From positions 1 to 55,604 of the forward strand of contig JAEWDP010000134.1 of assembly GCA_023390055.1 (NCBI GenBank): a DNA stretch of 55,604 nt, in the 5' to 3' direction. Below the pieces are notes generated by a model. That model had not been told where the DNA came from, did not search any database, and was given only the letters and a program-made list of their open reading frames with translations. The stretch is from Pseudomonadota bacterium. GTDB lineage: Bacteria > Pseudomonadota > Alphaproteobacteria > Rhizobiales > Rhizobiaceae. Shown piece by piece: positions 1 through 7,791 of this stretch. The position numbers were made by a program, and so were the translations under genes. How positions within the stretch are numbered: position 1 is the first letter of the stretch; each line of letters begins with the position of its first letter.

Positions 1-95
1 TATCGCGCCGAGCCTTCGGCTTCAGGAACTTTGAAAATTACCGCTTGCGTGTTCTGGCGCTGTGCGGTTGGAATGGGATAGTCAACCGCGTCTGA
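1..95 (+). pseudogene. 3' end of an ISL3-like transposase (cut by window edge)
   Basis: In the third forward frame the window opens inside a coding region that ends at a TGA at 93-95. The last residues include RRAFGFRNFENYRLRVLA, followed by a Trp-containing tail ending VNRV. From memory, this matches the C-terminal end of ISL3-family (DDE_Tnp_ISL3) transposases, which close with a similar RRAYGFRNFENFRLR block. An ISL3-like terminal repeat follows 11 bases after the stop. Only about 30 residues are visible, so whether the element is intact cannot be judged here. Confidence 0.6.
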
Positions 96-105
96 TGTGC
101 CTCAT

Positions 106-127
106 CCCCCGTTCATGGGGAAGAGCC
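106..127. repeat. Terminal inverted repeat of the left-edge insertion sequence
   Basis: Read inward from 127 on the minus strand, the end begins GGCTCTTCCCCATGAACGG. ISL3-family ends typically begin GGCTCTT or similar. It lies directly after the transposase stop, as expected for the right end of the element. The 8 bases outside it (CGATTAAG, 128-135) would be half of the target duplication. The other copy lies outside the window, so this cannot be confirmed here. Confidence 0.5.
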
Positions 128-164
128 CGATTAAGATGGAAAATCAATCATTTAAGATTGAGAG

Positions 165-254
165 TGGCGGACAGAGAGGGATTCGAACCCTCGATACGCT
201 TACACGTATACACGCGTTCCAGGCGTGCGCCTTCAACCACTCGGCCACCTGTCC
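165..254 (-). tRNA. tRNA-Ser (anticodon GGA)
   Basis: The minus strand folds as a class II tRNA with a long variable arm. The acceptor stem GGACAGG pairs with the 3' end before discriminator G and an encoded CCA (165-167). The D arm has GGCCGAGTGG, the anticodon loop reads CTGGAAC (anticodon GGA), and the T arm contains GGTTCGAATCC. An insertion-sequence end lies 37 bases beyond the 3' end. Confidence 0.97.
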
Positions 255-267
255 TTTTGAACCAAGG

Positions 268-291
268 GCTGCGTTGCCGGGGCAACGCAGC
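268..291. repeat. 11-bp perfect inverted repeat in the tRNA-Ser 5' leader
   Basis: GCTGCGTTGCC is followed by GG and its exact reverse complement GGCAACGCAGC. It starts 14 bases upstream of tRNA-Ser on the minus strand. No U-tract follows on either strand, so a Rho-independent terminator is not well supported. It may be a hairpin in the precursor tRNA or an operator-like palindrome. Confidence 0.5.
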
Positions 292-460
292 GGTCCGGCG
301 GATATATACCGATGAATTTGTCGGGATCAACCGGAATTTTGAAGGAAAATGTCATGACATGGCCAAGCCGGTATCCATTGCGTCAAAATTGGCTGGGAGT
401 TATGGCTCAATAAGGAACGGGCGTAACTTTCTCCAACAGGAATGACCAACGGAATTGGTG

Positions 461-778
461 ATGAGGATCTTCTTTCGCATACTCAGCCTTCTGGCACTGG
501 TGGCAGCAATCCTGACGGGTACACTTGATGCTATTCAGTCAGTTTCGTCTTCGTCCGTCGTACTAACTTCGCTGGGAAGTCGCTGGATGAGCTTTAGCGT
601 CGAAACTTTGGCGCTGGCCGAGGAAACTCTGCACCAGTATATTCATGATGCCGCCTGGCGAGCCATCATGGCACCCATCCTGGCGCAGCCCGCCTTTGCT
701 GTATTTCTAGCTTTGGCACTTCTATTCTGGATGATCGGCTACAAGCGCCCCCGCTTTGCCGGCCGGTTTTCGGCCTGA
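461..778 (+). CDS. Small membrane protein of unknown function
   Basis: The protein has about 105 residues, two hydrophobic segments (roughly residues 3-22 and 72-92) and a short basic C-terminus (YKRPRF). It is probably an inner-membrane protein with both ends on the same side. The frame extends six bases upstream to TTG 455, but ATG 461 (MRIFFRILS) is the more natural start. The middle carries a Ser-rich stretch. It stands alone between tRNA-Ser and the nucleoside transporter operon. I recognise no family, and function is unknown. Confidence 0.6.
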   Translation: MRIFFRILSLLALVAAILTGTLDAIQSVSSSSVVLTSLGSRWMSFSVETLALAEETLHQYIHDAAWRAIMAPILAQPAFAVFLALALLFWMIGYKRPRFAGRFSA

Positions 779-903
779 ACAGGTGTCACGAACTGGTCGA
801 ACTTAGGATCAGCTCTGTTATCAGCGGCCTTCCAGCCCTGGAGGTCGTGATTTGTGCGCTAGCCAAAGATGAATTCAGCCTTATCGCCTAAGATTATGGA
901 CAC

Positions 904-925
904 GAAAAAATTGGGTGAATTTTTC
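904..925. promoter_or_regulatory. A/T-rich inverted repeat upstream of the nucleoside operon
   Basis: GAAAAAATT and AATTTTTC face each other across a GGGTG centre, with one unpaired A. A second small hairpin, CCATGC/GCATGG, follows at about 931-948. The repeat could be an operator or part of a leader RNA. It sits about 120 bases upstream of the BMP-family gene, within a 260-base stretch with no other gene. Confidence 0.35.
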
Positions 926-960
926 CATGGCCCATGCAAAGGTGCATGGAACTAGTTTCT

Positions 961-1013
961 CGCGGGGAGGACTGGTGCCGCAGATGTGCCTGACCAGGCA
1001 TGCGGGAGGACCC
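961..1013 (+). ncRNA. Structured 5' leader candidate of the nucleoside transport operon
   Basis: CCGCA (978-982) pairs with TGCGG (1001-1005), and TGCCT (987-991) pairs with AGGCA (996-1000) around a GACC loop. A four-base GATG bulge (983-986) lies on one side only. Near-identical GGGGAGGAC (964-972) and CGGGAGGAC (1003-1011) flank the structure. CTGGT (972-976) could instead pair with ACCAG (993-997), so two folds compete. The layout suits a cis-regulatory RNA or attenuator. I do not recognise it as a named riboswitch. Confidence 0.35.
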
Positions 1014-1045
1014 AGCTATTAACTTTAAGAAAACAGGGCTGAACA

Positions 1046-2038
1046 ATGAAGAAATCCCTTTTGACCCTCATGGCCGTAGCGGCAATGTCGGCAACCGCAT
1101 TGGCGGCCGAAGTGAAGCCGGCGTTGGTTTATGGTACTGGTGGCAAGTTCGATAAGTCCTTCAATGAGGCAGCTTATGCAGGTGCTGAGCAATTCAAGAA
1201 GGAGACAGGTATCGAGTATCGGGATTTCGAACCGACCAGCGATACGCAGGGTGAGCAGGCCATCCGCAACTTCGCAAGCCGCGGTTACAATCCTGTTGTC
1301 GCAGTGTCATTTGCCTGGACATCCGCCATGGAGAAGGTAGCCGCAGAATTTCCGGACACGAATTTCGTAATCGCTGATTCTGTCGTGGAGCTGCCGAACG
1401 TGCGTTCCGTCGTCTACAAGGAGGAAGAAGGGTCCTATCTCGTTGGATTGCTTGCGGGCATGGCCTCGCAGACCGGGAAAGTGGGATTTGTAGGCGGAAT
1501 GGATATCCCTCTGATCCGCAAGTTCGGCTGTGGTTACGTACAGGGCGTCAAGGCAGCAAATCCGGATGCGACGGTCTTCCAAAACATGGTGGGGACAACG
1601 GGCGCCGCCTGGAATGATCCGGTGCGCGCAGGCGAGCTTACCAAGAACCAGATCGACCAGGGTGCCGATGTCATCTACGCGGCAGCAGGAGCAAGCGGCC
1701 TTGGCGTTTTGCAGACCGCGGCCGATAACGGCAAGCTTGGGATTGGCGTCGATTCCAACCAGAACCATCTGCATCCGGGCAAGGTCCTGACTTCGATGGT
1801 GAAGCGGGTCGATCTTGCCGTTTATAATGCGTTCAAGGATACGCAGGATGACAAGTTCACGGCTGGCGTCCTGTCTCTGGGGGTCGAGGAAGATGGTGTC
1901 ACCTACGCTGTCGATGAAAACAACAAGGCGCTGATTACGCCGGAAATGTCCGAAGCTGTCGAAAAGGCCAAGGCCGACATCATTTCAGGCGCTATCGAGG
2001 TGCATGATTATATGTCGAACAATTCCTGCCCGAACTGA
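1046..2038 (+). CDS. BMP-family nucleoside ABC transporter substrate-binding protein
   Basis: This 330-residue periplasmic protein belongs to the BMP/PnrA/NupA family, whose members bind purine and other nucleosides for ABC import. It starts with a classic signal peptide (MKKSLLTLMAVAAMSATALA) cleaved before AEVKP. No lipobox cysteine is present, so it should be soluble in the periplasm. The mature N-terminus has the family's GGKFDKSFN loop. A double ATPase, two permeases and nucleoside-degrading enzymes follow, which supports a nucleoside substrate. A hairpin with a short T-run follows the stop and probably lets this gene be expressed above the rest of the operon. Base specificity cannot be read from the sequence. 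Confidence 0.9.
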   Translation: MKKSLLTLMAVAAMSATALAAEVKPALVYGTGGKFDKSFNEAAYAGAEQFKKETGIEYRDFEPTSDTQGEQAIRNFASRGYNPVVAVSFAWTSAMEKVAAEFPDTNFVIADSVVELPNVRSVVYKEEEGSYLVGLLAGMASQTGKVGFVGGMDIPLIRKFGCGYVQGVKAANPDATVFQNMVGTTGAAWNDPVRAGELTKNQIDQGADVIYAAAGASGLGVLQTAADNGKLGIGVDSNQNHLHPGKVLTSMVKRVDLAVYNAFKDTQDDKFTAGVLSLGVEEDGVTYAVDENNKALITPEMSEAVEKAKADIISGAIEVHDYMSNNSCPN

Positions 2039-2046
2039 ACGGCCAC

Positions 2047-2080
2047 GGCGCTTGCGGCAATGCTGCAAGCGCCCTTTTCG
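2047..2080 (+). terminator. Attenuating hairpin between the binding-protein and ATPase genes
   Basis: GGCGCTTGC (2047-2055) and GCAAGCGCC (2065-2073) form a perfect 9-bp stem with a 9-base loop, followed by CTTTTCG. It has the form of a leaky intrinsic terminator, or of a 3' stabilising hairpin that favours the abundant binding-protein transcript. Confidence 0.65.
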
Positions 2081-2106
2081 TACCTGGAATCTCGAAAGGC
2101 GGACGC

Positions 2107-3630
2107 TTGAGCCTCGATCCTTCCACAACACCGGCGATCGAACTTGTCGGGATCGACAAGAAGTTTGGCCCGGTCCATGCCAACAAGAACATCAACCTGA
2201 CGGTTGCCAAGGGGACAATCCACGGCATTATCGGAGAAAACGGAGCGGGAAAGTCGACGTTGATGTCGATCCTCTACGGTTTTTATTCGGCCGACCACGG
2301 AGAAGTCCGTGTCAATGGTGCGCCCGTTGTAATCCGTGACAGCGAGGCCGCGATTACGGCCGGCATCGGAATGGTCCATCAGCATTTTATGTTGGTGGAA
2401 AACTTTACAGTTCTCGAAAACATCATGTTGGGGGTCGAGGGCGGACCCCTGATTGGCAGGGCTGCCGAACAGGTGCGGGCAGAACTTGACCGGCTTGAAA
2501 CTGAATATGGCCTCGAAGTCGATCCCGATGCAATCATAGAAGAACTTCCAGTCGGAAGACAGCAACGTGTCGAGATACTAAAGGCGCTCTATCGCGGTGC
2601 CGATATCCTTATCCTTGACGAACCAACGGGTGTCTTGACGCCGGCGGAAGCGGATCATCTGTTCAATGTTCTGCGTGTCCTGAGAGAACAGGGGAAGACG
2701 ATCATCCTGATTACCCATAAATTGCGGGAGATCATGGCGGTGACGGATTCCGTATCAGTCATGCGTCGGGGAGAAATGGTTGCGACGCGCAAGAGGGCGG
2801 ACACGACCGTCGAGGAACTGGCCGAACTCATGGTGGGGCGCCGTGTCCTGCTTCAGGTTGAGAAGGGGGAGGCTAAACCTGGGCCCGTGCTGCTTTCCGT
2901 CCGGAACCTGACAGTCAAGGACAGCCGCGGTGTGACGATGGTCGACGATGTATCTTTCGATGTCCGAGCTGGCGAAATTGTCGGTATTGCGGGGGTTGCG
3001 GGGAACGGGCAGTCAGAACTTCTGGAAACAATCGCTGGCATCCGCAAACCCACATCCGGCGAGATATCCATGGATGGTCAACCGCTGGCAGGTATTGACG
3101 CTGCTCATCGCCGCGATCTTGGAATGGCACATATTCCCGAGGACCGGCATCATATGGGCCTCGTACTCACGTTCGAGGAGTATGAAAATTCAATCCTCGG
3201 TTATCATCGTGATCCCAGATATGGCCGCGGGGCCTTTCTCGATCTTGAAGCGATCCGCAAGGATGCCGAAGAAAAGATCGCTAAATATGATATCCGACCT
3301 CCAAATCCACGGTTGAAGACGGCGAATTTCTCTGGCGGCAATCAGCAGAAGATTGTGGTTGCGCGGGAGATCGAGCGGGATCCGAAGCTGTTAATCGTCG
3401 GGCAACCGACGCGAGGGGTTGACGTCGGTGCGATCGAATTCATTCATCGACGGATCATAGAAACGCGGGATGCAGGAAAGGCGGTCCTCCTGGTTTCAGT
3501 CGAACTTGACGAGGTTCGTTCGCTGTCAGACCGTATTCTTGTAATGTTTGCCGGTAGAATCGTCGGTGAAAAGGCCAGCGACGCTGGTGAACAGACACTT
3601 GGCCTGATGATGGCTGGCATAGCGGCGTGA
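2107..3630 (+). CDS. Nucleoside ABC transporter, double-domain ATP-binding protein
   Basis: This cytoplasmic protein of about 507 residues fuses two ABC ATPase domains, as in YufO/NupA-system and sugar importers. Domain 1 has Walker A GENGAGKS (about 43-50), an LPVGRQQR signature and Walker B ILILDEPT. Domain 2, from about residue 260, has a degenerate P-loop (VAGNGQSELL), a good FSGGNQQK signature and LLIVGQPTRGVDVG. In the last motif the usual catalytic Asp-Glu is replaced by Gly-Gln; similar replacement is common in this transporter type and leaves domain 1 as the likely main hydrolysis site. The start is TTG 2107, with GGCGG just upstream. It would power the two permeases that follow. Confidence 0.9.
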   Translation: MSLDPSTTPAIELVGIDKKFGPVHANKNINLTVAKGTIHGIIGENGAGKSTLMSILYGFYSADHGEVRVNGAPVVIRDSEAAITAGIGMVHQHFMLVENFTVLENIMLGVEGGPLIGRAAEQVRAELDRLETEYGLEVDPDAIIEELPVGRQQRVEILKALYRGADILILDEPTGVLTPAEADHLFNVLRVLREQGKTIILITHKLREIMAVTDSVSVMRRGEMVATRKRADTTVEELAELMVGRRVLLQVEKGEAKPGPVLLSVRNLTVKDSRGVTMVDDVSFDVRAGEIVGIAGVAGNGQSELLETIAGIRKPTSGEISMDGQPLAGIDAAHRRDLGMAHIPEDRHHMGLVLTFEEYENSILGYHRDPRYGRGAFLDLEAIRKDAEEKIAKYDIRPPNPRLKTANFSGGNQQKIVVAREIERDPKLLIVGQPTRGVDVGAIEFIHRRIIETRDAGKAVLLVSVELDEVRSLSDRILVMFAGRIVGEKASDAGEQTLGLMMAGIAA

Positions 3631-3637
3631 GGCATAT

Positions 3638-4741
3638 ATGAGTACTGCATCCGTGCCATTGCCGAACTGGATCAGCTATGGGTTGATTCCGTTGCTCAAC
3701 CTTCTGCTTGCCTTCTTCTTTTCGGGCCTGGTGGTTTGGTGGATTGGAGAAAGCCCGTTTCAGGCCCTGAAGTTCTTGATTGAGGGGTCGTTGGGAAGAG
3801 GAGACGCCATCGGCTTCACACTTTTCTATACGACCAGCTTCATCTTCACCGGCCTTTCCGTTGCAGTTGCCTTCCATGCAGGCCTCTTCAATATCGGATC
3901 CGAGGGACAGGCCTATGTCGGAGGGCTGGGTGCGGCCCTGGCAGCGCTGGCCCTCGACCATTACGTCCCGTGGTATGTGACAATGCCGTTTGCAATTGCT
4001 GGTGCGGCAATTTTTGGTGCGGCGTGGGCTTTCATTCCCGCTTGGCTTCAGGCCAAACGTGGTAGCCACATCGTCATTACGACGATCATGTTCAACTTCA
4101 TCGGAGCAGCCCTTCTGGTGTATCTGCTGGTGAACGTATTTATCGTGCCAGGCAAGATGGCGCCAGAGACACGCACATTCCTGCCCGGTGGACAATTACC
4201 GAAGCTCGATTGGCTGATGGCCCTCTTCGGCCTCAAACTCGGGCCCGCACCGTTTAATGTCTCGTTCCTGATAGCACTGGTGATGTGTTATCTCGTATGG
4301 CTACTGATCTGGCGCACAAAATTCGGTTATGAGATGCGGATGCTCGGTATCAGTCCGTCGGCGGCAATCTATGCGGGTGTGCCTTACGTGCGTACCGTCA
4401 TCATCGCCATGCTGATCTCGGGTGGTCTTGCCGGTATGATGGCACTCAATGTGGTCAACGGTGCCGCGGCCCGGCTTCAGGTGGAATTCGTGGCTGGCGC
4501 AGGTTTTGTCGGGATTGCCGTTTCATTGATGGGCCGTAGCCATCCTGTCGGTATCATATTTGCTGCGTTGCTGTTCGGGATCCTCTACCAGGGTGGAGCC
4601 GATCTTTCATTTGAGATGCCGACTATCACGCGGGACATGATTGTCGTGATACAGGGCCTGGTGATTTTGTTTGCCGGTGCACTGGAACACATGCTGCGTC
4701 CGGTGATCGTGCGCATCTATCAGCAGTTCTCGATGGCTTGA
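3638..4741 (+). CDS. Nucleoside ABC transporter permease (YufP-like)
   Basis: This hydrophobic 367-residue inner-membrane protein belongs to the BPD_transp_2 family and is one half of the channel. Many membrane segments are visible, starting around residues 12-35. Family-typical stretches include FNIGSEGQAYVGG near residue 90 and NVVNGAAARLQVEFVAGAGFVGIAVSLMGR near residue 280 (split here as the NVVNGAAARL and VAGAGFVGIA blocks). It starts at ATG seven bases after the ATPase stop and is followed by the second permease 10 bases downstream, so the genes are co-transcribed. It acts with the BMP-family binding protein and the double ATPase. Confidence 0.9.
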   Translation: MSTASVPLPNWISYGLIPLLNLLLAFFFSGLVVWWIGESPFQALKFLIEGSLGRGDAIGFTLFYTTSFIFTGLSVAVAFHAGLFNIGSEGQAYVGGLGAALAALALDHYVPWYVTMPFAIAGAAIFGAAWAFIPAWLQAKRGSHIVITTIMFNFIGAALLVYLLVNVFIVPGKMAPETRTFLPGGQLPKLDWLMALFGLKLGPAPFNVSFLIALVMCYLVWLLIWRTKFGYEMRMLGISPSAAIYAGVPYVRTVIIAMLISGGLAGMMALNVVNGAAARLQVEFVAGAGFVGIAVSLMGRSHPVGIIFAALLFGILYQGGADLSFEMPTITRDMIVVIQGLVILFAGALEHMLRPVIVRIYQQFSMA

Positions 4742-4751
4742 GGGGGAGCGG

Positions 4752-5723
4752 ATGGAGTTCTTCGATATCTTCATCAGTGTCCTTGGATCGGCAGTCCGGC
4801 TGTCGGTTCCTCTGCTTTTTACGGCGCTGGCGGGCCTGTTCTCAGAACGTGCAGGAATTTTTGATATCGGCCTGGAAGGCAAGATGCTGGCTGCGGCCTT
4901 TGCATCTGCCTGTGGAGCCTACCTGACTGGTTCGGCCTGGCTCGGTCTTCTTGCCGGTATTGTCGTATCTATTCTCTTTTCGCTCGTCCATGGCTTTGCC
5001 TCCATTACAAATCGAGGAAACCAGATCGTTTCCGGTGTGGCGCTCAACTTTGTTGCAATCGGACTTACAGTGGTATTGGGTCAGGCGTGGTTCAGCCAAG
5101 GGGGGCGGACCCCGCACATTCCAGGTGAGGCGCGCTTTGCACCGATTACCCTGCCCGGTGCCGACGCGATCCGTGAGGTACCTTTCATAGGGCCTCTCTA
5201 TGCCAATGTGATCTCCGGCAACAACATTCTCACCTATATCGCCTTCCTGATGGTGCCGGTCGCTTGGTGGGTCCTGTTTCGTACGCGCTTCGGACTTCGA
5301 CTGCGTGCCGTTGGAGAAAATCCGGGTGCAGTGGACACGGCAGGTATTTCTGTTGCCTGGATGCGGTATCGCGCCGTAATTGTCGCAGGTTTCCTCTGCG
5401 GCTTCTCTGGTACATATCTGGCGGTTGCGCAGTCGGCAGCCTTCATTAACAACATGTCGGCCGGCAAGGGGTATATCGCACTGGCAGCCTTGATCTTCGC
5501 CAAGTGGAAGCCCGTGCCAATCATGTTTGCTTGCTTACTGTTTGGCTTTCTGGATGCGATCGCCAACTTCATGCAGGGAAAATCTGTCCCGTTGATCGGC
5601 GAAGTACCGGTTCAGATATTCCAGGCTCTGCCCTACATACTGACCTGCGTGCTACTCGCAGGTTTTATTGGTGTCGCTCGCGCACCGAAGGCCGGTGGGA
5701 TACCCTATACAAAGGAGCGTTAA
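4752..5723 (+). CDS. Nucleoside ABC transporter permease (YufQ-like)
   Basis: This is the second channel subunit, with 323 residues and about eight or nine hydrophobic segments. FDIGLEGKML near residue 40 is the family's cytoplasmic signature, and VSGVALNFVAIGLT follows. The sequence is clearly related to the preceding permease but shorter, as usual for this pair. The gene is tightly packed: cytidine deaminase starts three bases after its stop, tying uptake to the first catabolic step. It should sit in the inner membrane as a heterodimer with its neighbour. Confidence 0.9.
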   Translation: MEFFDIFISVLGSAVRLSVPLLFTALAGLFSERAGIFDIGLEGKMLAAAFASACGAYLTGSAWLGLLAGIVVSILFSLVHGFASITNRGNQIVSGVALNFVAIGLTVVLGQAWFSQGGRTPHIPGEARFAPITLPGADAIREVPFIGPLYANVISGNNILTYIAFLMVPVAWWVLFRTRFGLRLRAVGENPGAVDTAGISVAWMRYRAVIVAGFLCGFSGTYLAVAQSAAFINNMSAGKGYIALAALIFAKWKPVPIMFACLLFGFLDAIANFMQGKSVPLIGEVPVQIFQALPYILTCVLLAGFIGVARAPKAGGIPYTKER

Positions 5724-5726
5724 GCA

Positions 5727-6119
5727 GTGTCACGGGAACTCTTCGAGGCCGCCAGGCAAGCCATGACGATGGCTTATGCTCCATATTCGAAATTTCCAGT
5801 AGGTGCAGCAATCAGGGCAGATGATGGCAAGATCTACAGCGGGGCAAATATCGAAAACCTTTCATTTCCGCAGGGTTGGTGCGCCGAGCCAACGGCGATC
5901 GGCACCATGATTATGGGTGGGGGTCGCCGTATCCAGGAAATTGCGGTCATTGCCGAGAAGTTGCCATTATGTACTCCATGTGGTGGGTGCCGGCAGAAAA
6001 TTGCCGAATTTGCATCTGCCGATGCGCGCATTTATCTCTGCGACGATCAGGGCGTACAAAAAACCGTGACCCTCGGCGAATTGCTGCCTTTGTCCTTCGA
6101 AACGGATGTCATTGGCTGA
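5727..6119 (+). CDS. cdd: Cytidine deaminase
   Basis: This 130-residue cytosolic zinc enzyme converts cytidine and deoxycytidine to uridine and deoxyuridine with release of ammonia. The substrate-binding NIEN motif (about 41-44), the zinc and catalytic CAE motif (C52, E54) and PCGGC (C85 and C88) are all present. The length is typical of homotetrameric bacterial Cdd. Translation starts at GTG with AAGGAG nine bases upstream. The stop overlaps the ATG of the next gene (ATGA-type junction), so the two are translationally coupled. In this operon it prepares imported cytidine for the uridine/thymidine phosphorylase step. Confidence 0.94.
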   Translation: MSRELFEAARQAMTMAYAPYSKFPVGAAIRADDGKIYSGANIENLSFPQGWCAEPTAIGTMIMGGGRRIQEIAVIAEKLPLCTPCGGCRQKIAEFASADARIYLCDDQGVQKTVTLGELLPLSFETDVIG

Positions 6120-6919
6120 TGGGCGATGTCGTGGATCTTCTCGCCCAACGCTTGAACGGTCTGATGCCGCGTTGCGCACTGGTTCTGGGATCGGGACTTG
6201 GGTCTCTGGTGGCAAGCATCACCGACCCGATCTTTATTCCTTACGCTGAACTTCCAGGTTTTCCGGCAAGCGGTGTCACCGGACACGCCGGAGAACTGGT
6301 TGCCGGTCGTCTCGGTCGCGAACCGGTCATCATGCTGTCCGGACGGGCACACTATTATGAACATGGTGACGCCAATGCGATGCGCGCGCCGATCGAGGCG
6401 CTGAAGGGGCTGGGCGTCCAATCATTGATCCTGACGAATTCGGCAGGCTCTTTGCGCCAGGACATGCCTCCGGGATCAGTGATGCAGATTACGGATCACA
6501 TCAATTACTCCGGGATGAACCCATTGATAGGTGAGCAGGGTGACAGACGGTTTGTCGGTATGACAAATGCCTACGATGTTGAACTCGCCGCTGATATGCG
6601 CAATGCGGCGATCCGCTGTGACATTCCCTTGTCGACGGGTGTCTACATGTGGTTTTCCGGGCCAAGTTTCGAGACACCGGCGGAGGTCCGCATGGCGCGA
6701 CTGCTCGGGGCCGATGCTGTTGGAATGTCGACGGTGCCTGAAGTGATCCTTGCCCGCTATTTTGGGCTGCGTGTGGCGGCTGCATCCGTTATTACAAACT
6801 ATGGTGCAGGCATGACAGGTGCAGAACTCAGTCATGAAGAGACAAAGGGCATGGCTCCGGTTGGTGGCAAGCGTCTGGTCGCGATGCTGACAGAAATGCT
6901 TTCAGAAAAAAGCCTGTAA
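6119..6919 (+). CDS. punA: Purine nucleoside phosphorylase (trimeric class)
   Basis: This 266-residue enzyme cleaves inosine, guanosine and deoxy forms with phosphate to free base and (deoxy)ribose-1-phosphate. Visible motifs are GSGLGSL (24-30, phosphate-binding Ser), GRAHYYE (75-81), the FSGPSFETPAEV block with the base-binding Glu at about 185, and SVITNYGAGM with Asn at about 227. These are the Glu/Asn pair of the low-molecular-mass, trimeric PNP class. The frame is open far upstream, but ATG 6119, overlapping the cdd stop, fits the family N-terminus (MGDVVDLLAQRL). It should act on purine nucleosides delivered by the transporter and by adenosine deaminase. Confidence 0.92.
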   Translation: MGDVVDLLAQRLNGLMPRCALVLGSGLGSLVASITDPIFIPYAELPGFPASGVTGHAGELVAGRLGREPVIMLSGRAHYYEHGDANAMRAPIEALKGLGVQSLILTNSAGSLRQDMPPGSVMQITDHINYSGMNPLIGEQGDRRFVGMTNAYDVELAADMRNAAIRCDIPLSTGVYMWFSGPSFETPAEVRMARLLGADAVGMSTVPEVILARYFGLRVAAASVITNYGAGMTGAELSHEETKGMAPVGGKRLVAMLTEMLSEKSL

Positions 6920-7018
6920 AATCAGAGGCAGAAACGCGGTTTGAGGCGTTCGCTGGGGCAACGGGTTGCGTCACATTGATTGAACGTCAAGTATGGGGCA
7001 AACGAGGAGGTATCCGCC

Positions 7019-7789
7019 ATGGAGATGAGTGCTCCGCGGGAAACGGCAAGCTTTGCGCTTTCTCTGCTCGACCTTACCAACCTGCGAAACACCTGCGATG
7101 AAGCTGAGATCGAGCAACTGTGCCTGCGTGCGCAGACACCCTTCGGTTTGACGGCGGCGATCTGCATCTGGCCCCGGTTCGTCGCGCAGGCACGCGACAT
7201 GCTGGGCGCCGATCATCCACTGCGCATCGCAACAGCGGTAAATTTTCCCATCGGAAATTCGCCGGTAGCGACCGTCGTCAAGCAAGCCAATGCTGCAGTT
7301 GAGAATGGTGCTGCCGAAATCGACCTCCTGATCCCCTACAGGCAGTTTCTTTCCGGAAGTGACGCTGCCGTTACGGAAATGGTAACAGCCGTGCGTGCGG
7401 CATGCCCTTCAGCGTGTCTGAAAGTCATTATTGAAGCCGGTGAGCTGAAGGATAGCGGCCACATTCGCCGGGCATCCGAGCTTGCAATCGATGCGGGGGC
7501 CGATTTCATCAAGACGTCCACGGGCAAGGCAGTGGTCAATGCCACGCTTGAGGCGGCAGACATCATGCTGCGAACGGTGCGGGAATCGGGAAAACCGGTT
7601 GGCTTTGAGGCCTCCGGCGGAGTGGATACGGTCACAGATGCAGATCTCTATTTGCGGCTGGGAGAAACGATCATGGGAACCGACTGGATTATGCCCTCGA
7701 CCTTCCGTTTCGGTGCATTGGACCTGCTTGATGATATCACTGTGATTTTGGGTGCAACATCATCCCAGCACGCATCGAACGGCTACTGA
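7019..7789 (+). CDS. deoC: DeoC-family aldolase with altered active site
   Basis: DeoC normally splits 2-deoxyribose-5-phosphate into acetaldehyde and glyceraldehyde-3-phosphate. This 256-residue TIM barrel keeps the Schiff-base lysine in FIKTSTGK (K163, E. coli K167), D102 in EIDLLIPYR, the AAICI cysteine and the C-terminal Tyr. An ungapped alignment to E. coli DeoC from memory shows the second active-site lysine K201 as Glu197, phosphate-binding R207 as Asp203, and S238/S239 as Leu234/Asp235. The usual reaction may therefore be lost or changed. ATG 7019 is chosen over upstream TTG 6980 because GGAGG lies eight bases before it. It is followed two bases later by deoA. Confidence 0.85.
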   Translation: MEMSAPRETASFALSLLDLTNLRNTCDEAEIEQLCLRAQTPFGLTAAICIWPRFVAQARDMLGADHPLRIATAVNFPIGNSPVATVVKQANAAVENGAAEIDLLIPYRQFLSGSDAAVTEMVTAVRAACPSACLKVIIEAGELKDSGHIRRASELAIDAGADFIKTSTGKAVVNATLEAADIMLRTVRESGKPVGFEASGGVDTVTDADLYLRLGETIMGTDWIMPSTFRFGALDLLDDITVILGATSSQHASNGY

Positions 7790-7791
7790 AC

